From: Desulfobacteraceae bacterium
GTDB taxonomy: Bacteria; Desulfobacterota; Desulfobacteria; Desulfobacterales; JACKCP01
Assembly: GCA_020633955.1 (NCBI GenBank)
Contig: JACKCP010000016.1
Location: 1-42,417, forward strand
DNA length: 42,417 nt
Direction: 5' to 3'
Positions within the stretch are counted from its first letter, which is position 1, and every line of letters starts with the position of its first letter. A program made the position numbers and the translations under genes. Positions 32,061-41,342 of the stretch are shown in pieces. The notes below the pieces were generated by a model. That model did not search any database and was not told the origin of the DNA. It saw only the letters and a list, made by a program, of their open reading frames with translations.

Positions 32061-32082
32061 AATCACTATTTAATCACTATTT
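32061..32082. repeat. Tandem 11-base direct repeat at the end of the ferritin-like gene
   Basis: AATCACTATTT occurs twice in a row (32061-32071 and 32072-32082). The second copy spans the stop codon of the ferritin-like gene. It could be a replication-slippage duplication or the footprint of an insertion next to repeat copy A. Confidence 0.8.
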
Positions 32083-32571
32083 CTGGATTTTCTTTAGAAA
32101 GCCGTTAAGCTGAACCACGTGTCTCTGCTCTTCCTTGATAATTTCATTTATCTTATCCTGACCCATTTTTTCAGGAACAAGATACAAAATTCCAACATAA
32201 AAAAGAATAGAATCTTTTTCCAGACCAATTGCTGTATTAATTATCTCCTCAATTGTTTCATTTCCTGTAAGAGCCTTTGCTGCATCAGGACTGCCCTCAC
32301 CGCCATGATACTCTGCCATGGACATAAGATAATCTGTCAGTTCATTATCTGGATCAAATACAGTTTTTGCCTTTTCGGCATCTGAAAGCTCTTTTCTCAT
32401 TTTTTCAAAAGTAGCCTTATGGGTATCTTCCATATTTGCAAGTTTTTCAAGAAACATTACATTTTCTGCATCTTCCTGAAGGCTTGCAGCTTTTCTGTAA
32501 AACTCAGCACCATTTTCCTCAATCTTGATTGCTACCTGGAACACCTCATCAGCATTGAAATTATAGGACAT
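32077..32571 (-). CDS. Rubrerythrin-like diiron ferritin-fold protein (no rubredoxin domain)
   Basis: 164 residues, a four-helix bundle with two E-x-x-H motifs. Ligands visible are E19 in IKIEENGAEFY, E48 and H51 in MEDTHKATF, E118 in GLEKDSILFY, and E148 and H151 in KEEQRHVVQL. This is the complete diiron set of the rubrerythrin group. The C-terminal rubredoxin Cys4 domain is absent. It would reduce peroxide or handle iron in an anaerobe exposed to oxygen. It stands as a single gene with a repeat on each side. Confidence 0.9.
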   Translation of the reverse strand: MSYNFNADEVFQVAIKIEENGAEFYRKAASLQEDAENVMFLEKLANMEDTHKATFEKMRKELSDAEKAKTVFDPDNELTDYLMSMAEYHGGEGSPDAAKALTGNETIEEIINTAIGLEKDSILFYVGILYLVPEKMGQDKINEIIKEEQRHVVQLNGFLKKIQK

Positions 32572-32895
32572 TTTTCTTCTCCCTCTTAAATTTGATTTTT
32601 TAAAGGACTAATTTTGCAGCTTTCATAAATATAAAGATGAATTATTCTTTTTTCAATATCACATAATACAATTCATTACCATAATGATTTGAGCACTTAT
32701 CTGCTGAAAGGAAACGGCCTTTTTGTCCATTTCTGCGTCAGATAGAAAATTTACACCTCAAAATTCTCCATGGATCCTGAAGGTTAAATTTTCTTCTTCA
32801 TTGAACAGAACAAAAATTTTCCTTATCGCCCAGTTAATACATAATATTTTGAAAATATTGATTAGAGCAAAACAAAAATTTTTCCATGTTAAACC
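32572..32895. other. Noncoding region between the MATE and ferritin-like genes
   Basis: No gene is visible in 324 bases. It includes repeat copy B at 32710-32806 and the upstream region of the ferritin-like gene. No clear terminator of the MATE gene was seen. Confidence 0.55.
32710..32806. repeat. Imperfect direct repeat, copy B
   Basis: Partner of 31941-32037 in the same orientation. It lies about 90 bases beyond the stop codon of the MATE gene and 138 bases ahead of the ferritin-like gene. On the minus strand both copies hold a tiny reading frame of six codons and a stop, MENFEV here and MEYFEY in copy A; this may be chance. Confidence 0.7.
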
Positions 32896-34269
32896 CTAAA
32901 GATATTTTTTTGAAACATAATTAAGCCTTATCCCAAGGAAAACTCCTGATACACTAAGCCCGAAAATAAGACTGAGCCAGAACCCGTTTGCTCCCATTGG
33001 AGAAACCAGCCAGTCTGTCATTGAAATGACATAACCGATTGGAAGGGTAATAACCCAGTAGGCAGCAAAAGTAAGCAGAAAAGTGACATTTGCATCTTTA
33101 TAGCCCCTTAAACCGCTTTGAGATATTACCATTATTGCATCTGAAATCTGATACAGTGCGGCAGTTTTAAGAAGTGAAACAGCTATAGCTTTAACTTCTG
33201 AGTCATCTGTATAAAAAGAGGCAATAAGTTCAGGACAAAATCTTGTAAAAACAAGAGTGCAGAAGGCTGCAGTCATTGCAAAACTGATTCCTGCAATACA
33301 TGAAAATCTTGCATTTGAAGGATTATTTCTGCCAAGCTCATGTCCAGCCCTTATTGTTACTGCCATACCTACACTTAAGGGAAAGCAGAAAACAAGTGAT
33401 GAATAGTTTAAAGTTATCTGATGACCTCCAACTACAGCAGGCCCAAGAACTCCGATAAACAAGGTGATACAGGCAAAAATACTGCATTCCATGAACAATG
33501 TGCCGCCTATTGGAATCCCAAGGGATAGAATTTCCTTTACACCTTCAAAATCAGGGAATCTGATTTTTTTATATATTTTCATTTTTCTTACTTCTTTATC
33601 TATATAATAGTAAAAAAGCATAAGAATGAAAAAAAGCCAGAAAGTGAGTCCCGTTGCAAGCCCGCATCCGGCTCCTCCCATTTCTTTAAAACCGAACTTA
33701 CCGTAAATTAAAGCATTATTAGCAAAAAAATTAAAAAAGACTGATATAAAAGATATAAACATTTCAGGCCGGGTTTTTCCAAGACCTTCAATAAAAGATT
33801 TGAGGCAGAGATAAAGGGAAACTGCAGGAATGCCTGCTGCAATACCAGACAAGTAGCCTTTTACAACCCTGCTTACATCAGGATCAAGATTCATTATTTT
33901 TAATACATAATCAGGATTTGTAAAAAAAAGGAACAAAAGACCAGCAAAAAACAATCCTATCCAGAAAGAATCTGATAAAATTTCAATAGCCTTTTTATCA
34001 TTTTTTCCTCCCTTAAGCTGTGCAGTTATTGCAACAAGAGCCATCATTATTCCGTTTAATGAAATAATAAAAGGGAAGAAAAGGCTTGATCCAATAGCCA
34101 CCGCTGCAAGAGCAGTTTTACTGTAATGTCCAGCCATAACTGTATCAATAAAACCCATTGCCGTCATACCAAGCTGTGTCATGAAAATTGGAATGGAAAG
34201 AAAAAGAATTGATTTTAACTCTTTGAAGTAGCGGCTGAAAAAGCCTGTTTTGATATACTGTACTGCCAT
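32896..34269 (-). CDS. MATE-family multidrug/cation antiporter
   Basis: 457 residues, the normal length, with twelve hydrophobic helices. It opens with SILFLSIPIFMTQLGMTAMG and FIDTVMAGHYSKTALAAVAI, which are NorM-type. The second half begins near ILSLGIPIGGTLFMECSIFA, the internal repeat. AAGGGA lies 4 bases before the ATG. It exports cationic drugs or metabolites in exchange for sodium ions or protons at the inner membrane. The acid residue used in coupling is not decided. Confidence 0.93.
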   Translation of the reverse strand: MAVQYIKTGFFSRYFKELKSILFLSIPIFMTQLGMTAMGFIDTVMAGHYSKTALAAVAIGSSLFFPFIISLNGIMMALVAITAQLKGGKNDKKAIEILSDSFWIGLFFAGLLFLFFTNPDYVLKIMNLDPDVSRVVKGYLSGIAAGIPAVSLYLCLKSFIEGLGKTRPEMFISFISVFFNFFANNALIYGKFGFKEMGGAGCGLATGLTFWLFFILMLFYYYIDKEVRKMKIYKKIRFPDFEGVKEILSLGIPIGGTLFMECSIFACITLFIGVLGPAVVGGHQITLNYSSLVFCFPLSVGMAVTIRAGHELGRNNPSNARFSCIAGISFAMTAAFCTLVFTRFCPELIASFYTDDSEVKAIAVSLLKTAALYQISDAIMVISQSGLRGYKDANVTFLLTFAAYWVITLPIGYVISMTDWLVSPMGANGFWLSLIFGLSVSGVFLGIRLNYVSKKYL

Positions 34270-34585
34270 TGTTCCCTTTAAAAATAAGACTCAGCACTAC
34301 CTAAAAAATTTTTTACCCGATTTATCCACCGTCCCGGAAGTAAATCCGCAGTATGAAACAGAGCAAAATCATTTTTAAGTAACTGATAAAATAAAACATA
34401 TTTCTCAAAACCCAACAAAGCTGATCTTTTTGGCTTTGCTGAGACAGTCTTATTGATATCAGAGAAATTTTAAATAAACAAATACAAAGAAATGAAATTT
34501 GATGATTAATGGCAAGTAAAAAAATAACATCAGAAATACTGAAAAATTAAATTTTTATTCTGACCAGAAAATAAAAAAGGTTATT
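34270..34585. other. Noncoding region between the GGDEF-EAL and MATE genes
   Basis: No gene is visible in 316 bases. A weak hairpin CAAAGC-N11-GCTTTG (34416-34438), followed on the minus strand by TTGGGTTTTGAG, may end the signalling operon. The MATE promoter should lie in the left part of the region; no box stands out. Confidence 0.45.
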
Positions 34586-36481
34586 TCATAAGACTTCTCT
34601 TGAGTTTATCATGTCCTCTATCTGCTCAGGCCTCATTGGTTTACCAAGATAATACCCCTGAATGCAGTCACAACCCATTTCATAAAGCATTTCAGCAACT
34701 TCTTTTGTCTCAACACCCTCTGCTGTTGTACTTTTTTCAAGGCTTTTCCCAAGGCTTATTATTGTCTGAACAATTTTTCTGTTTTCTGGTGAAGTATCCA
34801 TATTTTTTACAAACGAAAGGTCAATTTTTATGTTGTCAACCGGAAACATGTGAAGATAACTTAAAGAAGAAAACCCTGTTCCAAAGTCATCAAGTGCAAT
34901 TGAAAACCCAAGTTCATGGAGGTATTTAAGATTTGCAATAACAATATTCTGGTTAATCATTACCGAGCTTTCAGTTATTTCAAACTCTATTTTTCTGGGA
35001 TCAACATTAAACTGACCAATAAGTCTGTTAATTTTATCGGGAAAACTTTCATCCTGGAGATCAATTGCAGAAAGATTGACTCCTATAGTGAGATCTAAAC
35101 CTTTTTCGCTCCACTTTTCTGCCTGTGCAAGGGATTTTTTAAGAATATGCTCGGTAAGCTTCTTTATTATACCTGTTTTTTCAGCAACTGGAATAAATTT
35201 ACCTGGAGAAATCAGTCCATGAACAGGATGCTCCCATCTTGCAAGGGCTTCTGCTCCTGTTATCCTCTTTTCCTTAGAGCAGTACCTGGGCTGAAAAAGC
35301 GGATAAATATTATCATTTTCCATTGCGGATCTGAAATCAACTTTAATGAAAATATCAAAGGAGTCAATATTATCATATTTTTCACTGTAAAGACTGATTC
35401 CGCTTTTGTCAGTTTTTGACTTATGTAGTGCTACATCAGCTTTCCGGATAAGATCAGAAATATTTTCAGCATCTTTTGGAAAAAATGAAATACCAAGAGA
35501 AACATCTATCTGAAATTTCTGTTCATCTAAAACAAAGTTTTTCTCACAATTAGATAAAATCCTTGATGAAATATTAAGAACATCTTTTTCAGTTTCTATA
35601 CCGGGAAGAATAACTGCAAATTCATCTCCACCAAATCTGCCGACAATATCTTCTTCCCTGCATGATTCCTTTATTCTTTCTGATATTATCTTTAAAGCCA
35701 GATCCCCGGTCTGATGACCGAAATTGTCGTTAATATCCTTAAACCTGTTAAGATCAACTTTTATAAGAGCCGCAGAAGTAACATGCCCCCTTTTTATGAG
35801 AGATTTAAGTCTTTCAATTATAAAATTCCTGTTTGGAAGTGATGTAAGTAAATCATGGTAAACCTGATGTTTTAGCTGCTTTGTTCTTTCCCTTACTGTC
35901 TTTTCAAGCAAAATATTATTTTTACTTAAAATTTCATATAACTCTATACTCTCAAGAAAATTGGAACAGACAAGAAGAGTTGTTGATAGCAGGAGAAGTG
36001 ATATTTCAGGGATTTCACTGGTTTCATTTTTTATAAAACTTGCCATAAACATCCCTCTTATTCTTGAAGAAGTAGTCATGACATGCAGAAGTATGTCCTT
36101 TTCCAGATTTAAGGAGTTTACAACAACAGATCTTTTTTCCCTGAGCGCCCTTGCAAATGTCCAGTCATTTACAAGTCTTTCAAGCTCTTTTAAGATATAG
36201 GCTTCATTTGTAGAGTCACTTTTATATACAAGATTAAAATCCGAAGTTTTTTCATCAACAAGAAAAAAGGAAACGTCATCTAATGGAAGGATTTTTCTGA
36301 TCCTTGTCTCAATGTCTTTTAAAAATTTTAATTTATCATAATCTCCGTTTTTTAATCTGTCCTTGAGATTAAAATCAAAAAGATTCAATGCCTGCTCAAG
36401 CATCTCAGCAGAGTAATTATTTATTTTTTCGAGATATTGTATTCTTTCTTCCAATAAATGTTCTTTTTGTACAAAAACCAT
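34586..36481 (-). CDS. GAF-like sensor with GGDEF and EAL domains (c-di-GMP enzyme)
   Basis: 631 residues without membrane helices. Residues about 30-190 form a GAF-like sensory region, joined by a coiled coil to a GGDEF domain at about 200-365 and an EAL domain at about 380-630. The GGDEF motif is intact (284-288 in VGRFGGDEFAV). An inhibitory RxxD site lies five residues before it (R275-E-E-D278). The EAL domain keeps EAL (411-413), DDFGTG (531-536), the Glu in EFEITES, the Lys in NIKIDLSFVKN and the Glu in AEGVETKE. Both activities may thus be present. It follows the HDOD gene by 11 bases. Confidence 0.95.
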   Translation of the reverse strand: MVFVQKEHLLEERIQYLEKINNYSAEMLEQALNLFDFNLKDRLKNGDYDKLKFLKDIETRIRKILPLDDVSFFLVDEKTSDFNLVYKSDSTNEAYILKELERLVNDWTFARALREKRSVVVNSLNLEKDILLHVMTTSSRIRGMFMASFIKNETSEIPEISLLLLSTTLLVCSNFLESIELYEILSKNNILLEKTVRERTKQLKHQVYHDLLTSLPNRNFIIERLKSLIKRGHVTSAALIKVDLNRFKDINDNFGHQTGDLALKIISERIKESCREEDIVGRFGGDEFAVILPGIETEKDVLNISSRILSNCEKNFVLDEQKFQIDVSLGISFFPKDAENISDLIRKADVALHKSKTDKSGISLYSEKYDNIDSFDIFIKVDFRSAMENDNIYPLFQPRYCSKEKRITGAEALARWEHPVHGLISPGKFIPVAEKTGIIKKLTEHILKKSLAQAEKWSEKGLDLTIGVNLSAIDLQDESFPDKINRLIGQFNVDPRKIEFEITESSVMINQNIVIANLKYLHELGFSIALDDFGTGFSSLSYLHMFPVDNIKIDLSFVKNMDTSPENRKIVQTIISLGKSLEKSTTAEGVETKEVAEMLYEMGCDCIQGYYLGKPMRPEQIEDMINSREVL

Positions 36482-36492
36482 TTTCGTATACC

Positions 36493-37728
36493 TTAACTTA
36501 AAAATTCAAGGCTTGTCTGCATTTCAACCTGAAGCTGCTTTACAATAACAGGAATTGCATTCGAGGATAAACTCAATATCTCCCAGCAGTATTCATTTAA
36601 AGGTAGAACAAGCTTTTCACCTGAGCTTCCAATTTCAACGGCATTAACTATTACTTCTGCAAGATGCACAACTGAGCATTGCAAAGGGAACTGAGAATTT
36701 TGGGGATTATGGTGATTTCTTGCAATATCTGCAAAAATATCTGGCATTTTAAACTTGGTACAAAACTTTTCACCAGCCTGGCAGTGGGTAAATCCCAAAT
36801 ACTTCTCTTCTGCCTCAAGAACAAATAAATCCTTTTCCCAGACTTCTTTTATTATCAATGCGGTTTTCAGTGGTATTTTTTTTAAAATAACAAGCTTACC
36901 AATATCATGAATCATTCCTGCAACAAAAATTTTGTTATAGTCCTGACAATCAGCCATTCTTGCTATAATTTTTGAGCAGATGCCAACACCAAGGGAATGC
37001 TGCCACATTTTTTTAATATTCAGATATTGTGACTCAACTTCATTGAAAATCTTTACAACCGAAAGCCCAAGTGCAAGCATGCCAAGCTGTTTTGTTCCAA
37101 GAATTACAACAGAGTTATAAATATTATCAATTTTTTTGGAAAACCCGTAAAAGGAACTGTTCACAAGCTTAAGAGTAGCAGCACATAAAGACTGATCTTT
37201 TTCAATAATCTTTGCTATATCCAAAGCATTGCTTCTTGGATTTTCCAAAACTTCCATAAGCTTTGAAAAAATATCAGGCAGAACAGGAAGCTTGTCATCC
37301 TCATTAATAAGATCCTCCAGTGTAAGAAATTCATTTGACCCGGAACTGAGGTCGTAATCTTCATGCTGGGAAAAATCAGGAATAATATCATTTAAATTGG
37401 AAAGACTTGACTCCATTGCTTTGGACAATGCAATTTTATAAAGCTGAGAAACACACGGATGGCTTGTATTGGAGCGTGAAAACCTTGAATTGACCTGTTC
37501 AGCTGCAGAATCATAATTGCTGTTTTCACCTGCATTTTCTCCTTGTTTCAAGGTAACGGCTTCATTTGAAGTTATATCTACTTCATATACACCCCACATT
37601 TTCAATATACGCAAATGATGGCTTTCGATTACAGCGCCCTGGTTGAGAAGCACTCTGCCGTTTCTGTCTTCAATGTCATACTTTACGATCATTCCTGGAA
37701 CAAGTTCAGCCACAGCTATCTTTGCCAT
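36493..37728 (-). CDS. HDOD-domain signalling protein
   Basis: 411 residues. The N-terminal 55 residues (MAKIAVAELVPGMIVKYDIE, RVLLNQGAVIESHHLRILK) are the small beta domain that precedes HD-GYP and HDOD domains. A variable linker follows to about 140. The HDOD domain is at about 145-350 (KLPVLPDIFSKLMEVL, IEKDQSLCAATLKLVNSSFY, AGMIHDIGKLVILKK). The HD motif is H-D in MIHDIGK, but the GYP motif is absent, so phosphodiesterase activity is not expected. It starts the operon with the GGDEF-EAL gene. Confidence 0.92.
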   Translation of the reverse strand: MAKIAVAELVPGMIVKYDIEDRNGRVLLNQGAVIESHHLRILKMWGVYEVDITSNEAVTLKQGENAGENSNYDSAAEQVNSRFSRSNTSHPCVSQLYKIALSKAMESSLSNLNDIIPDFSQHEDYDLSSGSNEFLTLEDLINEDDKLPVLPDIFSKLMEVLENPRSNALDIAKIIEKDQSLCAATLKLVNSSFYGFSKKIDNIYNSVVILGTKQLGMLALGLSVVKIFNEVESQYLNIKKMWQHSLGVGICSKIIARMADCQDYNKIFVAGMIHDIGKLVILKKIPLKTALIIKEVWEKDLFVLEAEEKYLGFTHCQAGEKFCTKFKMPDIFADIARNHHNPQNSQFPLQCSVVHLAEVIVNAVEIGSSGEKLVLPLNEYCWEILSLSSNAIPVIVKQLQVEMQTSLEFLS

Positions 37729-38188
37729 AATAAAGCCCTATGATAATAATTTTTATCAAGAAATACGGAAATCATATTAACCAGTCACAAAGAATATGTC
37801 AAAAAAAGTTTTTTTATATAAACCATAATATTAACATTAAACAACCAATTATTTTAAAAAAACATCGTTATTTTTATAACCCAGCCAGTAAAAAGAAACC
37901 ATATCATTTAAATTTTTACTACTTTAATAATAAATGTAATGCCTCAATCCAAAAAAAAGCAACTGTACAGAGATACAGAAAAATATTTGATATAAAACAT
38001 TTCATTCACAATATTTAAAAAAAATTTAGTTTTAAATAAACACTAATAAGGCCTTTTACTATTAGAGACTTCTAAAAAAATTATTGACACCACACTCAAT
38101 TAAAAGTAATAAAGTTAAACCAAATACAGGCAGTAAAAGACACCTTATATTTACAAATAAAAACAAAGCGTTATATCGGGAGGCAGGT
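37729..38188. other. Noncoding divergent region between signalling and TonB operons
   Basis: 460 A+T-rich bases separate the HDOD gene and the DUF3450 gene. A 92-codon frame at 37740-38018 is rich in Asn, Lys, Ile, Tyr and lacks a start site, so it is not called. The clear promoter of the TonB operon lies near its right end. Confidence 0.55.
38084..38112 (+). promoter_or_regulatory. Consensus-like promoter of the TonB/TtpC operon
   Basis: TTGACA (38084-38089) is a perfect -35 box, the spacer is exactly 17 bases, and TAATAA (38107-38112) is a good -10 box. This is the best sigma-70 type promoter in the window. It predicts a transcript start near 38119 and a leader of about 70 bases. Confidence 0.68.
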
Positions 38189-38953
38189 TTGAGTTACATT
38201 AAAAAATGTTTTTTGATTTCATTGTTTTTCTTTATCTGCACAATTAATTCGTTTGCAGATACAGGAATTAAAAAAATAGATGAAACTGTATCAAGAACAA
38301 TTGACACAGAAATTGAAACCCAGAAAATAAATTCCAAATGGCAAAATGAAAAGTCAGCTTTGCAGTCTGAGTTTGAAAACATCAGCTATTTAAATGAAAA
38401 ACTTCAAAAGGAACTTCAAAAAATTGAGGCAATTCATAATTCAGAACTTGAAAAAAATCATGAGCTTTTAAGAAAGCAAAAACAAATAGATAAAATAAAA
38501 AATGAACTTAACAGCTTCCTGGAAAAAGTTGTTTTTGAACTTGAAGAATTTACCCAGAAAGATCTGCCATTTCATAAAGAAGAAAGAGAAAACAGGATCA
38601 CAAATTTAAAAGAGCTTCTCTTGAATGATGAAATAAAGGCCGCAGAAAAATACCGTCAGATTTTTGAAGCCTTGAAAATTGAAACTGATTACGCCAAGAC
38701 AATTGAAGTATATCAAAATGAAATAAATGTAAAAAATGAAACAAAAACAGCAGATATTCTAAGAATAGGAAGAGTATCTCTTTTTTATCTGACTCTTGAT
38801 AAAAATGAGAGCGGTTTTTTCAATCCCCTCACAAATCAGTATGAAAGCCTTGATTCCAAGTTTAACTCAAAAATAGAAAAAGCGGCGGCAATAGCAAAAG
38901 GTGAACAGATATCAGAATTTGTAGATCTGCCATTTGGAAGGATAGCAAGATGA
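38189..38953 (+). CDS. DUF3450 periplasmic coiled-coil protein of the TonB system
   Basis: 254 residues from TTG 38189, which has GGGAGG five bases upstream. The open frame extends to 38084, but that part overlaps the promoter. A signal peptide MSYIKKCFLISLFFFICTIN ends near SFA. A long coiled coil covers residues about 45-125 and the second half contains RIGRVSLFYLTLDKNESGFF, a typical DUF3450 segment. DUF3450 genes commonly start TonB2/TtpC operons of Vibrio and other proteobacteria. It overlaps the next gene by four bases (ATGA). It likely works with the periplasmic part of the TtpC-like protein. Confidence 0.84.
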   Translation: MSYIKKCFLISLFFFICTINSFADTGIKKIDETVSRTIDTEIETQKINSKWQNEKSALQSEFENISYLNEKLQKELQKIEAIHNSELEKNHELLRKQKQIDKIKNELNSFLEKVVFELEEFTQKDLPFHKEERENRITNLKELLLNDEIKAAEKYRQIFEALKIETDYAKTIEVYQNEINVKNETKTADILRIGRVSLFYLTLDKNESGFFNPLTNQYESLDSKFNSKIEKAAAIAKGEQISEFVDLPFGRIAR

Positions 38954-40326
38954 AAAAATTTGTTTTACTAATTTTATTTACAATCCTTATCCCTTCGGTT
39001 TCCTTTTCAAAGGACATGAGACAACTCTCAATTCTTGCTCAAAAGGAATATGAAAAAACTGTTATTGAACAAAAGGAACTCAAAAACAAAATCCTTCAAG
39101 ACAGGCATCAGCTAGAAACGGCAATAACATCGCTGAAAAAAGAAAACACAGAAACTGAAAAGTCAATAAAACATTTTTTAAACCAGATTCAGATTCTTAA
39201 GCAGCAGACACAGGAACTTGAAAAAACATCAAACGCTGAAAAAGAAGATATTGAAGAACTTACAGGAGCAGTAAGAGTTTCTGCAAAAGAACTGGAGTCA
39301 ATACTTGAAAAATCTGTATTTACAGCCTTTGAACCAAAAAGAACTGAAGTGATAAAACCTGTTCTTGATAAAAAAAGATTCCCTGGAATTGAGGATATGG
39401 AAAAAATATCTTCCCTTTATCTTGAGGAAGCAAAACTCTCGGGAAATGTTTTTATAAAAGAACATTACTATATAAATGATAAAGGCGAAAAAACAAATGG
39501 TGAGATCCTTACTATAGGAGGTTTCACAAACTATTTTGAAAATGGTTTTTTAAATTACAGCGATACCGCAAAAACGTTCTACTCACTTTCTAAAGAGCCT
39601 TCATTTTTTATAAGAAATAATATCAAAAAATACTTCAGTGGAAATTCAGACTCGGTTTATGCCGATATTTCAGGAGGAGGAGCACTTGTTCAGCTAAGTC
39701 ACAGCCAGAGTCTCACAGAAAAAATCAAAAAAGGCGGATTTCTTATCTGGCCAATACTTGGAATAGGAATTATTGCAATTTTAATCGGAATAGAAAGAAC
39801 TTTTTTCATAAGCAGAGTTCACGGTAATACAGATACTGTAATGGGAAAGGTCAATGAACTTGCTGAAAAAGGTAAATGGGAAGAATGCTCAAAAATTGTT
39901 GGGAATGAAAGGAAAAAACCAGTCTACAATGTACTAAGACATGGACTTAATGCAAAAAACGAAGACAGGGAAACACTTGAAAGTATTCTCCAGGAGTCAA
40001 TTTTAAAGGAACTCCCAAAGCTTGAAAGATTTCTTCCTCTTTTGAATATTCTTGGTGCAATATCCCCACTTCTCGGCCTTCTTGGTACTGTAACAGGAAT
40101 GATAAATACCTTCCAGGTAATAACAGTATATGGAACAGGTGATCCAAGAATGATGTCTGGAGGTATTTCAACTGCCCTTGTTACCACAATGCTTGGACTT
40201 AGCGTTGCAATTCCAATAATGCTTTTACATACATTCCTCAGCAGACGTGTTGATCATGTAATAGGAGATATGGAAGAAAAGGCGGTTGCCCTATCTAATA
40301 TTATTTTCAGGGACAGGAATCTTTAA
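38950..40326 (+). CDS. TtpC-like MotA/TolQ/ExbB protein with long periplasmic N-terminal domain
   Basis: 458 residues. A signal-like segment MKKFVLLILFTILIPSVSFS leads a coiled coil at about 25-115 and a periplasmic domain up to about 250. The C-terminal 200 residues are an ExbB/TolQ-type channel (FLIWPILGIGIIAILIGIER, LLNILGAISPLLGLLGTVTG, GGISTALVTTMLGLSVAIPI). This arrangement is that of TtpC from the Vibrio TonB2 system. It probably supplements ExbB-ExbD-TonB and gives energy transfer specific to this system. It is followed after 2 bases by exbB. Confidence 0.88.
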   Translation: MKKFVLLILFTILIPSVSFSKDMRQLSILAQKEYEKTVIEQKELKNKILQDRHQLETAITSLKKENTETEKSIKHFLNQIQILKQQTQELEKTSNAEKEDIEELTGAVRVSAKELESILEKSVFTAFEPKRTEVIKPVLDKKRFPGIEDMEKISSLYLEEAKLSGNVFIKEHYYINDKGEKTNGEILTIGGFTNYFENGFLNYSDTAKTFYSLSKEPSFFIRNNIKKYFSGNSDSVYADISGGGALVQLSHSQSLTEKIKKGGFLIWPILGIGIIAILIGIERTFFISRVHGNTDTVMGKVNELAEKGKWEECSKIVGNERKKPVYNVLRHGLNAKNEDRETLESILQESILKELPKLERFLPLLNILGAISPLLGLLGTVTGMINTFQVITVYGTGDPRMMSGGISTALVTTMLGLSVAIPIMLLHTFLSRRVDHVIGDMEEKAVALSNIIFRDRNL

Positions 40327-40328
40327 GA

Positions 40329-40925
40329 ATGGAATTACTTTTGAATCCATTACAGAATTATATTGAAAAAGGCGGCTTTGTACTTCTCCCCATTTTAATT
40401 TCTTCTGTTTTCATGTGGACATTTATTTTTGAAAGAATTTTCTGGTTTAAAAAGGCTTGTAAAAACGACATTTCAGTAAATGAAATTTCACAAATACTGA
40501 CAAGTGCAAAACTACACCCTGCAAAAAAAGGACTCAACGCATTTTTAATACAAAAATATATGGATAAAAAAACAGGGATTAGAAAAAAGGACTTAAAAAT
40601 AATAGATCAGTCCTTAATGGAAATACAGAAAAATCTCAATTCATACATAGCTGCAATTTCAATTCTTGCAGCGGTATCTCCCCTTTTCGGCCTTCTTGGA
40701 ACAGTAACCGGAATGATAAGTACATTTGATGTTATTTCATTTTTTGGAACTGGAAATCCAAAGGCAATGGCAAGCGGAATTTCACAGGCACTCATCACAA
40801 CACAGACTGGGCTTTTAACAGCAATTCCTGGAATGTTCATGGCCGTAGTAATATCTGGGAAGGCTAAAAGAGCCAAAGACGGTCTGAATGAAGCTGCAAT
40901 GATAATTAAAAGGAGCATCAAATGA
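40329..40925 (+). CDS. exbB: ExbB-family proton channel subunit
   Basis: 198 residues with three hydrophobic helices. Motifs are GFVLLPILISSVFMWTFIFE, FWFKKACKND, and the channel helices ISILAAVSPLFGLLGTVTGM and ASGISQALITTQTGLLTAIP. It lacks the longer N-terminal part of the preceding gene. It forms the pentameric ring around ExbD. It overlaps exbD by four bases (ATGA). Confidence 0.92.
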   Translation: MELLLNPLQNYIEKGGFVLLPILISSVFMWTFIFERIFWFKKACKNDISVNEISQILTSAKLHPAKKGLNAFLIQKYMDKKTGIRKKDLKIIDQSLMEIQKNLNSYIAAISILAAVSPLFGLLGTVTGMISTFDVISFFGTGNPKAMASGISQALITTQTGLLTAIPGMFMAVVISGKAKRAKDGLNEAAMIIKRSIK

Positions 40926-41341
40926 TAAATGTAAGAGGAAGCCTTAGATCAAGGTCAAGCAATGCTGAAATAAACATTTCTCCCCTGATTGACCTTGTTT
41001 TTCTTCTTTTGATTTTTTTCATGGTAACCACAAGTTTTGTAAAAGAGACCGGAGTTGAGGTAAACAGGCCTTCTGCTGCTACTGCTGAAATTTCTGAAAA
41101 TGCAGGAATAATGATAGCCGTATCAAAATCAGGAGAAATTTTCTTTGACAGAAAAAAAACAGACATAAGAAGCATAAGGTCACTTGTAGCAAGATCTCTT
41201 GCAGAAAATCCAAAGGCTCAGGTGATAATTATTGCCGATACAGAAAGCCATACAGGTAAAGTCATAAAAATTATGGATGAATGCAAACTTTCAGGTGCAG
41301 ACAATATAAGCATTGCTGCAACAAAACACTCAGGCAGCTGA
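40922..41341 (+). CDS. exbD: ExbD-family proton channel subunit
   Basis: 139 residues. The single transmembrane helix has the conserved aspartate D24 in ISPLIDLVFLLLIFFMVTTS, which carries the proton. The periplasmic part has KSGEIFFDRKKTD and PKAQVIIIADTESHTGKVIK, both typical. It works with the ExbB and TtpC-like proteins. Confidence 0.92.
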   Translation: MINVRGSLRSRSSNAEINISPLIDLVFLLLIFFMVTTSFVKETGVEVNRPSAATAEISENAGIMIAVSKSGEIFFDRKKTDIRSIRSLVARSLAENPKAQVIIIADTESHTGKVIKIMDECKLSGADNISIAATKHSGS

Positions 41342-41342
41342 T

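Noticed and set aside
37740..38018. Plus-strand frame of 92 codons in the divergent intergenic region
   Set aside because: It is dominated by Lys, Asn, Ile and Tyr, as expected from A+T-rich noncoding DNA, has no ribosome site and no domain pattern.
38084..38188. N-terminal extension of the DUF3450 protein to TTG 38084
   Set aside because: That segment contains the promoter boxes TTGACA and TAATAA, and the signal peptide begins only at TTG 38189 behind GGGAGG.
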